From assembly GCF_008727865.1 (NCBI RefSeq), contig NZ_VTWU01000004.1:248001-312000 (forward strand): a stretch of 64,000 nt of DNA. Reading direction: 5' to 3'. Positions within the stretch are counted from its first letter, which is position 1. Each line of letters begins with the position of its first letter. The DNA comes from Hymenobacter busanensis. GTDB lineage: Bacteria > Bacteroidota > Bacteroidia > Cytophagales > Hymenobacteraceae. Below, in pieces: positions 34,951 through 43,660 of this stretch. The notes below the pieces were generated by a model, which saw only the letters and a program-made list of their open reading frames with translations, had not been told where the DNA came from and made no database searches. The translations under genes were made by a program, and so were the position numbers.

Positions 34951-35810
34951 GGTTTCGGACCCAATCGGAAGTTCACGTTCAAATGCTGACTCAGGCCGAG
35001 CACGTTGTGGAGCTGGGCGCCGTAATCGACACGCAGCTGGCCAAAACGCAGGCCGAAGCCAGCCGACACCTGTTCGGTGAGCGTGGCAATGCCGGCGCGC
35101 ACCGTGAGGGCATCGACAACCTGGTACTCCACGCCGGCACGGAAATCGGCGTCGCGGTCAATGTCCTTCTCGGTTTCGGCCACCAGCAGCACTTTGGTAG
35201 TCGGCCGAAAACCCAGCCCGGCGCGCAGCACGGTGGGCACCCGTTCGTCTTGGTACTCGGCCAGCTTGGCTTGGTTGAGGTTGTAGAGGTACACCCCGAA
35301 GGTGAGCTTCTGCGGTACCACATCGGCCTGACCGCCCAACGACGCAGCTACCGTGCGGCGGCTGCCCAGGCCTTCGATGCTCAGCTGTAGCATATCGAGG
35401 CGGGCGCCCACGCTGATAAGCCCAAGACGGTAAGCGTAGCCCAGGCCGGCGCGCGACTCGCTGTAGCGTTTGTCGCCGAAGCGCTGCAGCTCCAGGCCAG
35501 CCACGCCGTGCGGCGCGGTGGTGGCGGTGCTGCCTTCGGGCTGGCGGCCCAGCGGCAGGGCGGCGGCCAGGGCGGCGTTGTTGAGGTTCGGAATCAGGAA
35601 GCGGTTTTCGGCATACACGCCCACTTCGGGGCGGGTGAGCTGAGCCAGGCCGGCCACGTTGTTGCCCACGGCCCACAAGTCGCCGCCCAGCGTAACGGAG
35701 GCATTGCCGAGCGCCGCCGCCCGGGCCCCGCGCACGCCCGGCGCACCGCTTTGGGCCTGTGCCGCTACCGCGGCAAGAAGTAAACAACCCAGTATGTATA
35801 GTTTCGGCAT
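34947..35810 (-). CDS. PorV/PorQ-like outer-membrane beta-barrel protein
   Basis: 287 aa with signal peptide (LGCLLLAAVAAQAQSG). The start of the mature protein, GVRGARAAALGNASVTLGGD, then WAVGNNVAGLAQLTRPEVGV, is the pattern shared by PorV/PorQ and FadL-like barrels of Bacteroidota (A-x-x-A-x-G-x-A-x-V/T, then W-x-x-x-N-P/V-A). Further amphipathic strands follow, ending VNFRLGPKP. PorV shuttles T9SS cargo and PorQ is a T9SS-associated barrel; this is a related protein rather than a clear PorV. It is the promoter-proximal gene of a two-gene operon with the HhH barrel protein. A -7-like box lies about 22 bases upstream. Confidence 0.75.
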   Translation of the reverse strand: MPKLYILGCLLLAAVAAQAQSGAPGVRGARAAALGNASVTLGGDLWAVGNNVAGLAQLTRPEVGVYAENRFLIPNLNNAALAAALPLGRQPEGSTATTAPHGVAGLELQRFGDKRYSESRAGLGYAYRLGLISVGARLDMLQLSIEGLGSRRTVAASLGGQADVVPQKLTFGVYLYNLNQAKLAEYQDERVPTVLRAGLGFRPTTKVLLVAETEKDIDRDADFRAGVEYQVVDALTVRAGIATLTEQVSAGFGLRFGQLRVDYGAQLHNVLGLSQHLNVNFRLGPKP

Positions 35811-35831
35811 AAGCAGGCAGAAGTCAGCACC

Positions 35832-35839
35832 TTAAAGTA
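35832..35839 (-). promoter_or_regulatory. -7-like element of the PorV-like/HhH operon
   Basis: Minus strand reads TACTTTAA, one step from TAnnTTTG, 22-29 bases before the ATG; upstream is a T-rich TGTTTTTTC stretch. Confidence 0.4.
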
Positions 35840-35921
35840 CCGCAATAGAATTCGTAAGAAAAAACATTACGCAGGCAGCCGATGGGTTTATTCGCCGGGC
35901 GGCTCGTTGTGATGCTCGTAG

Positions 35922-35959
35922 GCCGCTGGCCGCTGCCCAAGCGAGCAGCGGCCAGCGGC
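35922..35959. repeat. Perfect 15-bp inverted repeat downstream of xdhB
   Basis: Arms GCCGCTGGCCGCTGC (35922-35936) and GCAGCGGCCAGCGGC (35945-35959) with loop CCAAGCGA. It lies 65 bases beyond the xdhB stop and no T-run follows, so it is a weak terminator or a processing hairpin. Confidence 0.6.
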
Positions 35960-36023
35960 ACAAAAACGGCTCAATCCGCAGCCTCTCGCATGAGCCTGCT
36001 TAATCAGGTCCGGGTGTCTGGAC

Positions 36024-38339
36024 TCAATTGCGCACCGAAGCCTCCGCACCGGATGCTTGAGAAGCGGCCGGCGCTGCTGCCGATTCGCGGGCGGCGTAGA
36101 GGTTCAGCAGCACCTTTTCGGGCGTGAAAGGCGCCGAGAATTCCGGGCGCACATCGGGGCGGAAGGCGCGTACGGCGTTGCGGATGGCGAAGTAGGCGCC
36201 AAGGCCGTACATCAGCGGCGGTTCGCCCACGGCTTTGGCACGCAGGATGGCGTTGGGGTGGCCGGGCGTTTCCAGAAATTCCACGTCGAGCACCTTCGGT
36301 ACGCTGTAGAGGTCGGGGACTTTGTAGGTACTCAGGGCATTGCTGAGCAGGCGGCCGTCCTGGTTGTAAATCAGCTCTTCCATCGTCATCCAGCCCAGGC
36401 CCTGCACGAGGCCGCCTTCAATCTGGCCGCGGTCGATGCCGGGCGTAAAGCTCTGGCCGAAATCGTGCACAAGGCGCACGGCGTCCACGTCGTAGGTGCC
36501 GCGCATGGCATCTACGGTGGCTTGCACCAGGGCCGTGCCGTACACGTGGTAAGCAAACGGGTGGCCTTTTTCCTGGGTCTGGTCGAACCACAAATCGGGC
36601 GTGGCGTAGTGGGCGTTTTCGCTCAGGTTCACGCGCTTCCAATATGCCGTCGACACCAGCTTTTCCCAGTTCGTTTCGGCGGGCTTGCCGGCGGCCAGCA
36701 CCTGCTCGTCCTGAATTTCCAGGCCCTCGTAGTTCATCTTCAGATCCTCGGCCGCGTGGCGCAGCAGGCGGGTGCGCAGCTCACGACAGGCCATTTCCAC
36801 GGCCTTGCCGTTGAGGTCGGCCGTGGCCGAAGCCGCCGAGGGCGAGGTATTGGCCACTCGGGTGGTGTTGGTGGTTTCCAGCCGCACGCGTTTCGGACTG
36901 ATGCCAAGCGTGCGGGCCGCCACCTGAATCATCTTGGTATTCACGCCCTGGCCCATTTCCACCGCGCCGGTGCTCACGCCCACCGAGCCATCGGTGTAGA
37001 TGTGCACCAAGGCACGGGCCTGGTTCATGGCCGTTTTGGTGAACGAGATGCCGAAGCAAATGGGCATCACGGCCAAGCCGCGCTTTCTCACCGGGCTCTG
37101 TTGGTTGAAAGCGTCGACTTCGGCCTGCCACTTTTTCAGCTCAAACTTCTGGTCGGCAGCCTGCCAGCTCAATTCGGCGTTGCAGTCTTCCACGCGCTGC
37201 CCGTAGGGAAACACCTGCCCGTCCTGCAGCAGGTTGCGGCGCTGAATTTCCCAGGCCAGCACGCCCAGCTCGTCGGCGGCCTTGGCAATGGCCGACTCGA
37301 TAACGAACATGCCCTGCGGCCCGCCAAAGCCGCGGAAGGCCGTGTTGGGCGGCAAATGCGTGCGGCAGCTGTAAGCCGTGGCCCGCACGTTGGGAATGAA
37401 GTAGGTATTGCAGGCGTGAAACAGGGTGCGCTCCAGCACAGCCGGCGAGAGGTCGGCCGCCGCACCGGCGTTTTGGTAAAACGTTACTTCGTAGGCCAGC
37501 AGCTTCAGATCGGCCGAAAGGCCCAGCTTGAAGTCGGAGGTGTAGGGGTGGCGCTTGCCGGTCATGCGCAGGTCGTCGTGGCGGCCGAGCACCAGCTTCA
37601 CCGGCTTCTTGGTCACGAAGGCGCCCAGCGCGGCCAGGGCGCCCCAGGTGGTGGCCTGGTCTTCTTTGCCGCCGAAACCGCCGCCGAGGCGTGTCACGTC
37701 GATTTCGACTTTGTGCATACCCGTGCCCAACACCCGCGCCGTGTGGCGCTGCACCGCCGTCGGGCCCTGCGTGGAGGAGTGCACGCGCACCCCGCCGCCA
37801 TCGGTGGGGTAGGCGTAAGCGCCCTGGGTTTCGATGTACAAGTGCTCCTGCCCGCCGTTTTCGGCCGTGCCTTCGATAATGTGGGCGCATTCGGCCCAGG
37901 CTGCGGCTGGGTCGCCGAGGCGGAAGGTGCGCGGCGGCACAATCAGCTCGCCCTTGGCCTGCGCCTCGCGCGGGTCGGTGATGATGGGCAGCGGCTCGAT
38001 GTCGGCGGTGATGAGCTTGACGGCGGCGCGGGCCTGGGGCTCGGTTTCGGCCAGCACCAAGGCCACGGGCATGCCCTGAAAATGCACGTGCGAGCCGGCC
38101 AGCAGCTCTTCGTCGGGCACGATGCCGCCGATCTGGTTTTCGCCGGGAATGTCCTGGGCGGTAAGGATGCGCACCACGCCGGGCGCGCGGCGGGCCGCTT
38201 CCAGGTTCAGGCTGAGCAGCTTGCCGTGGGCCAGAGGCGAGCCGTACACGGCTGCGTGCAAGGTGCCGCGCTGCACCGGAATGTCGTCGAGGTATTGGGA
38301 TTCGCCGCGCACGTGGCCGGCAGCGTCGAGGTTGTGCAT
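36024..38339 (-). CDS. xdhB: Xanthine dehydrogenase, molybdopterin-binding subunit
   Basis: Large catalytic subunit that hydroxylates hypoxanthine and xanthine in the cytoplasm; 771 aa. The ATG at 38337-38339 gives MHNLDAAGHVRGESQYLDD, the standard start of this subunit. Family motifs: LGGGFGGKEDQA (molybdopterin contact), the FRGFGGPQGMF segment with the substrate-binding Arg, GAVEMGQGVNTKM, SPSAASATADLNGKAV, and near the C-terminus the catalytic Glu in KAVGEPPLMYGLGAYFAIR. It follows xdhA by 182 bases on the same strand. With XdhA (FeS and FAD) it makes a two-subunit enzyme. The maturation factor XdhC is encoded at 17.3 kb. The C-terminal Ala/Ser-rich tail (AAAPAASQASGAEA) is unusual but harmless-looking. 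Confidence 0.95.
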   Translation of the reverse strand: MHNLDAAGHVRGESQYLDDIPVQRGTLHAAVYGSPLAHGKLLSLNLEAARRAPGVVRILTAQDIPGENQIGGIVPDEELLAGSHVHFQGMPVALVLAETEPQARAAVKLITADIEPLPIITDPREAQAKGELIVPPRTFRLGDPAAAWAECAHIIEGTAENGGQEHLYIETQGAYAYPTDGGGVRVHSSTQGPTAVQRHTARVLGTGMHKVEIDVTRLGGGFGGKEDQATTWGALAALGAFVTKKPVKLVLGRHDDLRMTGKRHPYTSDFKLGLSADLKLLAYEVTFYQNAGAAADLSPAVLERTLFHACNTYFIPNVRATAYSCRTHLPPNTAFRGFGGPQGMFVIESAIAKAADELGVLAWEIQRRNLLQDGQVFPYGQRVEDCNAELSWQAADQKFELKKWQAEVDAFNQQSPVRKRGLAVMPICFGISFTKTAMNQARALVHIYTDGSVGVSTGAVEMGQGVNTKMIQVAARTLGISPKRVRLETTNTTRVANTSPSAASATADLNGKAVEMACRELRTRLLRHAAEDLKMNYEGLEIQDEQVLAAGKPAETNWEKLVSTAYWKRVNLSENAHYATPDLWFDQTQEKGHPFAYHVYGTALVQATVDAMRGTYDVDAVRLVHDFGQSFTPGIDRGQIEGGLVQGLGWMTMEELIYNQDGRLLSNALSTYKVPDLYSVPKVLDVEFLETPGHPNAILRAKAVGEPPLMYGLGAYFAIRNAVRAFRPDVRPEFSAPFTPEKVLLNLYAARESAAAPAASQASGAEASVRN

Positions 38340-38521
38340 GGAAGAGGGGAAGAGAACGAAACGCCCGGCCTGTTGCCGGATGGGGCGGTTTGGTCGTTGC
38401 TGATGACTGCATGTAGCGCCAACTTTCAGTTGGTGCTGGTGTGGCACACGCTACTGTGGGGCTGAGCGGTTCCGCATCGGGGCCCAGAGCCCCGGTTCCG
38501 ACTCAAAATCAGCGCTATATT

Positions 38522-39985
38522 CTATACCAATTCCTGCAGCGCGAATTGGGCCGGGAAGTGCTCCAGAAAGTGCGCAAACAGCAACTGGCGCAACAGCAGA
38601 CGCTTGTACGCTTCAGTGCCGCGGGCGTCGCCGATGGGGCTGATTTCCTGCTGGGCTACCTCGTTGGCGGCGCGTAGCGTGTCGGGGTTCAGGTCTTTGC
38701 CGGCTAGAAACGCCGAGGTGCGGCGCAGGTACAACGGCGTGGGTCCCACGCCGCCGCCGGAAAGGTGTGCCTCCTGAATTCGACCATCGGCAACGCGCAG
38801 CCGGGCGGCGGAATTCACGCTGGCAATGTCGAGGTGGGTGCGCTTGCTGACTTTCTCGAAGTTGAATACCTCGTGGGCAGCCGGCGGCCGGAAACTGATT
38901 TCCACCAGTTGTTCGTCGGGCTGGCGGTTGAGCTGCTTGTAGCCGCGGTACAGCTCGCGCAGCGGCAGCTGGCGCGTGCGGCCGGCGGCGTCCTGCAAGG
39001 TCAGCTCAGCGTCGAGGGCAAGGAAAAAGATGGTCAGGTCGCCGATGGGGGAGGCGTTGACGAAGTTGCCGGCCACGGTGGCCATGTTGCGGATGGGCGT
39101 GCTCGACACCAGCTTCAGGTGCTGCCGCAGGCGCGGAAAACGGCGCTGCATCAGCTCCGAGCCGCGCAGATCTTCTACCGTAGTGGCGGCGCCCAGGCTG
39201 ATGCGCCCGTCAGGCGTCTCGCGGATAAAGCAGCGGTCGGCGTGGCCGTAGAGCAGCTGCACCTCGGCGGCCAGCACGTCGTCGGCACGCTGCACCAGCA
39301 GGTCGGTGCCGCCGCCCAGCAGGTAGCTGGCTACGGTGGTTTCGGTGCCGTTCGGCTCGGTGAGCTGACCACCGGTGCGGGCGGCTACGTCGGCCACGGT
39401 TTCGGCGCGTAACTCGGCCAGCTGGGCCGGCATCTGCTGGAAATAGGCCGGGACAAAGCCCTGTTCCACCAGCCAGGCTAGGCGCTCGGGGGCGGCGTCG
39501 CGCTCCAGCAGCTGGGCCGTGAGGCGGTCGGTGGCGCGCTCCAGCGACTTGTAGCCGGTGCAGCGGCAAATGTTGCCGTCGATGGCGGCGCGGCCGGCTT
39601 CATCGGTGGCCTGTCCGCCGAGGCAGTGGCCGGTGAGCGACATCACGAAGCCCGGGGTGCAGAAGCCGCACTGGGTGCCGCCTTCGGCCACAATGGCCTC
39701 TTGCACGGGCGTGAGGCCGGCGGGTTGACTGATGCCCTCGACGGTGACAATGTGCCGGCCGTGGGCGTTGCCGAGCGGCGTGAGGCAGGACGTCATGGAT
39801 TGGTACCGAACTGCGCCGTCGGGCTGCAACTCGCCCACCAGCATGGTGCAGGCGCCGCAGTCGCCCTCGCGGCAACCGATTTTGGTGCCGGTCAGGTGCT
39901 GGTGGTAGCGGACGTAATCGAGCAGGGTGCTGCCGGCTCGCAAGGTGGGCCGCACGAGTTGGTCGTTGAGGTAAAACTGGAGCAT
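38522..39985 (-). CDS. xdhA: Xanthine dehydrogenase, small subunit (2Fe-2S and FAD)
   Basis: Electron-transfer subunit of xanthine dehydrogenase, 487 aa. The ferredoxin-like domain has IGCREGDCGACTML (Cys38, 43, 46) and Cys67 in SMTSCLTPLG. The second cluster domain has QCGFCTPGFVMS and ICRCTGYKSLERA. From about 215 the FAD domain includes YLLGGGTDLLVQ and the family motif IRNMATVAGNFVNASPIGDL, and a CO-dehydrogenase-flavoprotein-like C-terminal domain follows. The ATG at 39983-39985 gives MLQFYLNDQLV, the normal beginning. It is transcribed with xdhB, probably from a TATCTTG box near 40015-40021 on the minus strand. It is divergent from the DUF4136 lipoprotein gene. Confidence 0.95.
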   Translation of the reverse strand: MLQFYLNDQLVRPTLRAGSTLLDYVRYHQHLTGTKIGCREGDCGACTMLVGELQPDGAVRYQSMTSCLTPLGNAHGRHIVTVEGISQPAGLTPVQEAIVAEGGTQCGFCTPGFVMSLTGHCLGGQATDEAGRAAIDGNICRCTGYKSLERATDRLTAQLLERDAAPERLAWLVEQGFVPAYFQQMPAQLAELRAETVADVAARTGGQLTEPNGTETTVASYLLGGGTDLLVQRADDVLAAEVQLLYGHADRCFIRETPDGRISLGAATTVEDLRGSELMQRRFPRLRQHLKLVSSTPIRNMATVAGNFVNASPIGDLTIFFLALDAELTLQDAAGRTRQLPLRELYRGYKQLNRQPDEQLVEISFRPPAAHEVFNFEKVSKRTHLDIASVNSAARLRVADGRIQEAHLSGGGVGPTPLYLRRTSAFLAGKDLNPDTLRAANEVAQQEISPIGDARGTEAYKRLLLRQLLFAHFLEHFPAQFALQELV

Positions 39986-40144
39986 AAGCGGGGAAAACGG
40001 CACAGCCGGACAGGCAAGATATCGAAAAGCAACGTTTGGCCCACTATGGCCGAGTTAGCAAATGATAATCAGCGCAGAAGCAGACCGTCGTTAAGACTTT
40101 TTCGTATCTTCCAAGTCCCCGCCAAACCTCACACAATCTCGCGT

Positions 40145-40735
40145 ATGAAACCCATCTCTACCGTCGCTGTGCTGCTCCTGGGCTGGATGCTCACCGGCTG
40201 TTTTGCCGCTCGCGAAAGTCGCATTGAGTCTGATTACAGCTACGCCGGGGATTTCCGCCACTACCGCACCTACAACTTCCTGGAGTCGAATACCGAGCCG
40301 GATACTTCCCGGCTGTCGTCTACGGTGCGCGAGGCCATTCAAACGCACCTTCGCTCGCAGGGCTACCGCCTGGTGAACCGCCGCCCCGATCTGCTGGTAT
40401 CGTACCGGGTGTTCGACGGGGCCATGCGCTTCACCGGCTACGACCAGCCCGATTTGACGCAGTGGGTGAAAAAGGAGGAAGTGGAATCGGAGGACACGCC
40501 CGAAGACCAGAAGCAGGGTTACAAGCGGGTGCGCTACCTGCTGAGCGACGGGACGCTGCTGATTACGCTTATTGAGCGTAAAAACGGCCGCGCCGTGTGG
40601 CAGGGCTACGCGTCCAACGTGTCGGCCCCGGTTGGCTCGCAGGCGCTGGTTTCCATGCGCCGGGCCGTGCGCTCCATCTTCGACCGGTACCGGATTCTGT
40701 CGGAAGACTATCAGCAGGAAGCCCAGATACGATAA
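40145..40735 (+). CDS. DUF4136 lipoprotein
   Basis: 196 aa. Lipobox LTGC (Cys19) after a short hydrophobic signal (VAVLLLGWMLTG). The DUF4136 pattern follows: SDYSYAGDFRHYRTYNFLE, then TVREAIQTHLRSQGYRLV, NRRPDLLVSYRVF and late RNGRAVWQGYAS-type wording (KNGRAVWQGYASNVS). These proteins are small, periplasm-facing lipoproteins of unknown function. The gene stands alone between the divergent xdhAB and a strong terminator. Confidence 0.88.
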   Translation: MKPISTVAVLLLGWMLTGCFAARESRIESDYSYAGDFRHYRTYNFLESNTEPDTSRLSSTVREAIQTHLRSQGYRLVNRRPDLLVSYRVFDGAMRFTGYDQPDLTQWVKKEEVESEDTPEDQKQGYKRVRYLLSDGTLLITLIERKNGRAVWQGYASNVSAPVGSQALVSMRRAVRSIFDRYRILSEDYQQEAQIR

Positions 40736-40748
40736 AGTCATCCACCGA

Positions 40749-40796
40749 AAACGCCACGGGGCCGCGGTCAGCACTGACCGCGGCCCCGTGGCGTTT
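40749..40796. terminator. 22-bp perfect hairpin, bidirectional terminator
   Basis: Arms 40749-40770 and 40775-40796 are exact reverse complements (begin AAACGCCACGGGGCCGC), loop GCAC. The stem ends in AAA/TTT and lies between convergent genes ending at 40735 and 40810. The duplex is unusually long and GC-rich. Confidence 0.85.
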
Positions 40797-40809
40797 GTTC
40801 TCAACCGGC

Positions 40810-41742
40810 TTAGCGGTTTTTGCCGGCCGGAATGCGAAACTGCACACCCAACGACGGAATGATGGTTACGCCCTTGAGCTTGGCTTCCTTGTTGTTGAGC
40901 AGCTTGTAGGTGCCGTAGTTCTGGTAGTAAATAGCCAGCGCCGGCAGGAAATAGGCGTAGCGGTAGCCCAGCTTCAGGTTGACGAAGCCGCCCAGCGCGC
41001 CGTAGCTTTTCTTCGCCAGCAGGCTGGGTATTTTTTCGGTAACGGTGGTGGAGCCGGGCACATAGCTGAAAATTTTGCCGGGCTCGAAACCGTACTTGAC
41101 AAACGAGCGGCTGTAGGCCAACCCATACGACACGTTGCCGATTTCCTCTTCGTTGCCGAAAGAGTGGCTGAACACCACGGGCACCAGCAAATCAATGCGC
41201 TTGGCCGTGAAGCCGAGCAGCGTCTGGGCATCGTCGAGAAAGGGAATGTTGGGCAGCTTGGCCCGCTGGGTCGAAAACTGCAGGCCCACGCTGCCGTAGT
41301 TGGCGTTGGCCGGTCCGCCGGGCTTTTCGGGCGTGCCCGTGGGGCCCATGAACTGGTACATGGCATCGAAGCTGTGGGCGCCGAAGGAGTACTTGTAGCC
41401 CACGTCGAGCCGGTCGACTACGCCGTAGCGCACGTAGAGGTCGGAAGTAGCTACGGTGGGGTCGAGCACGTAGGCCAGAGCCGCTTCCTGGACTTTGTCG
41501 AGAGCCGGGCGGTAGTTCACCGTGTCTTGCGTAATGGCCTGCTCCGCCAACGACTTGACGGCTCCGGTAATCTTGCCAATAGACGAAGTGCCCACGTTGA
41601 AGCCCAGGTTACCACCGGCCTTGAACTGGCCGCGCGGCGTGACTTTGCCGGAATGAATGACGGAGCGCGGGGCGGTACAGGCAGCCATCAGCAGCAGGCA
41701 CAGCCACGGAAGCTGGCGCAACAGGGGGGAGAGTCGAATCAT
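40810..41742 (-). CDS. Outer-membrane lipoprotein, function unknown
   Basis: 310 aa from the ATG at 41740-41742. Lipobox LMAAC (Cys22) after LPWLCLLLMA. The body alternates glycine-rich and aromatic strands (FKAGGNLGFNVGTSS, LYVRYGVVDRLDVGYKYSFG, GALGGFVNLKLGYRYAYFLP), like a small outer-membrane barrel or barrel-like lipoprotein. I recognise no named family. It stands alone, convergent with the DUF4136 gene and divergent from the polytopic protein gene at 41852. Confidence 0.7.
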   Translation of the reverse strand: MIRLSPLLRQLPWLCLLLMAACTAPRSVIHSGKVTPRGQFKAGGNLGFNVGTSSIGKITGAVKSLAEQAITQDTVNYRPALDKVQEAALAYVLDPTVATSDLYVRYGVVDRLDVGYKYSFGAHSFDAMYQFMGPTGTPEKPGGPANANYGSVGLQFSTQRAKLPNIPFLDDAQTLLGFTAKRIDLLVPVVFSHSFGNEEEIGNVSYGLAYSRSFVKYGFEPGKIFSYVPGSTTVTEKIPSLLAKKSYGALGGFVNLKLGYRYAYFLPALAIYYQNYGTYKLLNNKEAKLKGVTIIPSLGVQFRIPAGKNR

Positions 41743-41851
41743 GGAGCGAAGAAAGGCACTACGGACGAGAAACCGGTAATTCGGCGCGGGGCGAAAATCG
41801 GGCCGAAATGCCGAGGTTGGCCGGGTAGATTTGCCAACCTTTGCGCCCCGT

Positions 41852-43558
41852 ATGCTCATTGTACTGATTACATGGCTGGTTGCGGCCCTCATCACCTGCG
41901 TGTGGGGCACGGCCGCGTACCGGTTGCTCGGCCATTCCAGCCGGCCGACCGACCAGCCAACACCCGCGCCCGAATGGTTGAGCGCCGTGGGACTGAGCGC
42001 GTTGATTGCGTTTTTGCAGCTCTGGTCGTTGGCGGGGCCGGTGGGCGCGGCCCGGTGGCCGGTGGCTCTGCTCACGGCAATCGGGGCCGTGGTTTGCCGC
42101 CGCGAAATCGGCTCGTTGGCCCGGCGTGGCTGGCCGGCGCAGTGGCGCGCTGCCGAAAAATGGAGTGCCGCGCTGCTGGTGGTTCTGCTGGGCTGGATAG
42201 TGGTGTACGCCTCGCAACGGCCCATGAGCTTCGACGTGGGCCTGTATACCCTGCAAACCCTGCAGTGGGCCGAACATTTCCCCGCGGTACCCGGCTTGGG
42301 CAACCTGCACGGGCGCCTGGCTTTCAATTCCAGCTGGTTTTTGCCCACGGCCTTGTTGCGGGTAAGCACGCCGGTAGGGCCCGCTTACGGCCTGAGCAGC
42401 TACTCACTGGCCTTGCTGGCGGTGGCCGCCGCCCGAGCCGTGGGAACGGGCTGGCGAAACCCCAAGGCGGCCGGCGCCGGCGCGTGGGTGCCGTTGCTGC
42501 TGTTGTTTCTCCTGCTTTACGTGTTCCAAAGCCGTCTTTCCTCGGCACTCACGGATGGACCCATGACGGGGCTGCTGGCACTGCTGCTGCTGCACTACGC
42601 GGCGCTATGGCGCCGCTATCCGGCGGGGCTGCCACCGGCCGAGGCTCGGGCGGTGGTGCTTCTGGCCGTGACGTTGGTTACCATCAAGCTGTCGGCGCTG
42701 CCAGTGGTGTTGCTGGCGCTGCATGCCGCCTGGGCTATACCTGAAAAGCGGCCGCGCATTGGATGGTGGCTGAGCCTGGGAGGCGTAGCCGCAGTATTGG
42801 CATTGCCTTGGGTGGTGCGCAACGCCGTGCTGTCGGGCTACCTGGTGTACCCGCTGCCCGCCCTCGACGTGCTGACGGTAGACTGGAAAATACCGCTGAC
42901 CGCGGCCCAGGCCGAGCAGAATCTCATCGTGAATCTGGCACGCAACGTGCCACACGCCGTGGCCGCCGCAACTCCCCAGCCGCACCTGCGCGACTGGTTT
43001 GCCAACTGGTGGCAACTGAGCTTCGGCTACCAGCAAGCCATTTTGGTAGCGGCCGCGTTGTCGGTAGTGGCGGCCGCGTGGCGCTGGCGGCGCGGGGTGC
43101 CGGCCACCGAGACGGGCTGGGCCGTAGGGTGGATTATGGCGTGGCTGGGTACGTGGTTTTGGCTGCTGGTGGCTCCCGACTTCCGCTTTGGTATGGGCTT
43201 TATGCTGACGGCGACTCTCTGGCCCTGGGCCGCTGCCCACTGGCCGTGGCCTTCGCCGCGAGTACGCTACGCCGTGGCCGCGCTGCTGGGGCTGTGGGTG
43301 GCGCAGCAGATGCGCGACCCGCTCTACCACTTGCGCACCACGCCCCGCCAGTTTGCCACCCGCGTATTGTGGCCCGAAGCCGCTCCAATGCCCGAAACCG
43401 AGTGGTTGCCTGCCAGCCCCGGAACGTGGGTGCGGGTGCCCCGCACGGGCCTGCAGTGCTACGGCGCGCCTTTGCCCTGCGCTATGTGCGCCGAAGCGGG
43501 CCTCGAGCGGCGCGGCCCTTCGCTTGCCAACGGCTTTCGGCGGCAGCGGAACCACTAG
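41852..43558 (+). CDS. Polytopic membrane protein, GT-C glycosyltransferase-like (LIC_10190-type)
   Basis: 568 aa with at least ten hydrophobic helices. The extracytoplasmic loop after the third or fourth helix contains FDVGLYTLQTLQWAEHFPAV, then PGLGNLHGRLAFNSSWFLP; this D-x-G-L-Y plus V-P-G-L-G-N-L-H-x-R-x-x-F-N-S-S pattern is shared with uncharacterised LIC_10190-type proteins and recalls the acidic first loop of GT-C glycosyltransferases. Later helices include LPWVVRNAVLSGYLVYPLPA. I infer a lipid-linked-sugar-dependent membrane enzyme, but no activity has been shown for such proteins as far as I know. The C-terminal tail (CYGAPLPCAMC) has four Cys. The ATG at 41852 was preferred over upstream in-frame codons. 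Confidence 0.65.
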   Translation: MLIVLITWLVAALITCVWGTAAYRLLGHSSRPTDQPTPAPEWLSAVGLSALIAFLQLWSLAGPVGAARWPVALLTAIGAVVCRREIGSLARRGWPAQWRAAEKWSAALLVVLLGWIVVYASQRPMSFDVGLYTLQTLQWAEHFPAVPGLGNLHGRLAFNSSWFLPTALLRVSTPVGPAYGLSSYSLALLAVAAARAVGTGWRNPKAAGAGAWVPLLLLFLLLYVFQSRLSSALTDGPMTGLLALLLLHYAALWRRYPAGLPPAEARAVVLLAVTLVTIKLSALPVVLLALHAAWAIPEKRPRIGWWLSLGGVAAVLALPWVVRNAVLSGYLVYPLPALDVLTVDWKIPLTAAQAEQNLIVNLARNVPHAVAAATPQPHLRDWFANWWQLSFGYQQAILVAAALSVVAAAWRWRRGVPATETGWAVGWIMAWLGTWFWLLVAPDFRFGMGFMLTATLWPWAAAHWPWPSPRVRYAVAALLGLWVAQQMRDPLYHLRTTPRQFATRVLWPEAAPMPETEWLPASPGTWVRVPRTGLQCYGAPLPCAMCAEAGLERRGPSLANGFRRQRNH

Positions 43559-43660
43559 CCCGCGGGCGGCTGTTGCGGGGCGCGGGCTGGTAAACCCTGC
43601 CACAATTGTGTATCTTCCATTACTGTCCGGCGGCTGCCGGGCCTGTTGCTCTTTTGGTTT

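Noticed and set aside
36057-38465. An 802-codon + strand open frame opposite xdhB, and similar long frames opposite the HhH gene (32842-34773), the heme receptor (19145-21064) and the metalloprotease (29157-31379)
   Set aside because: All are antisense mirrors of well-supported genes and show no motif, signal or sensible composition.
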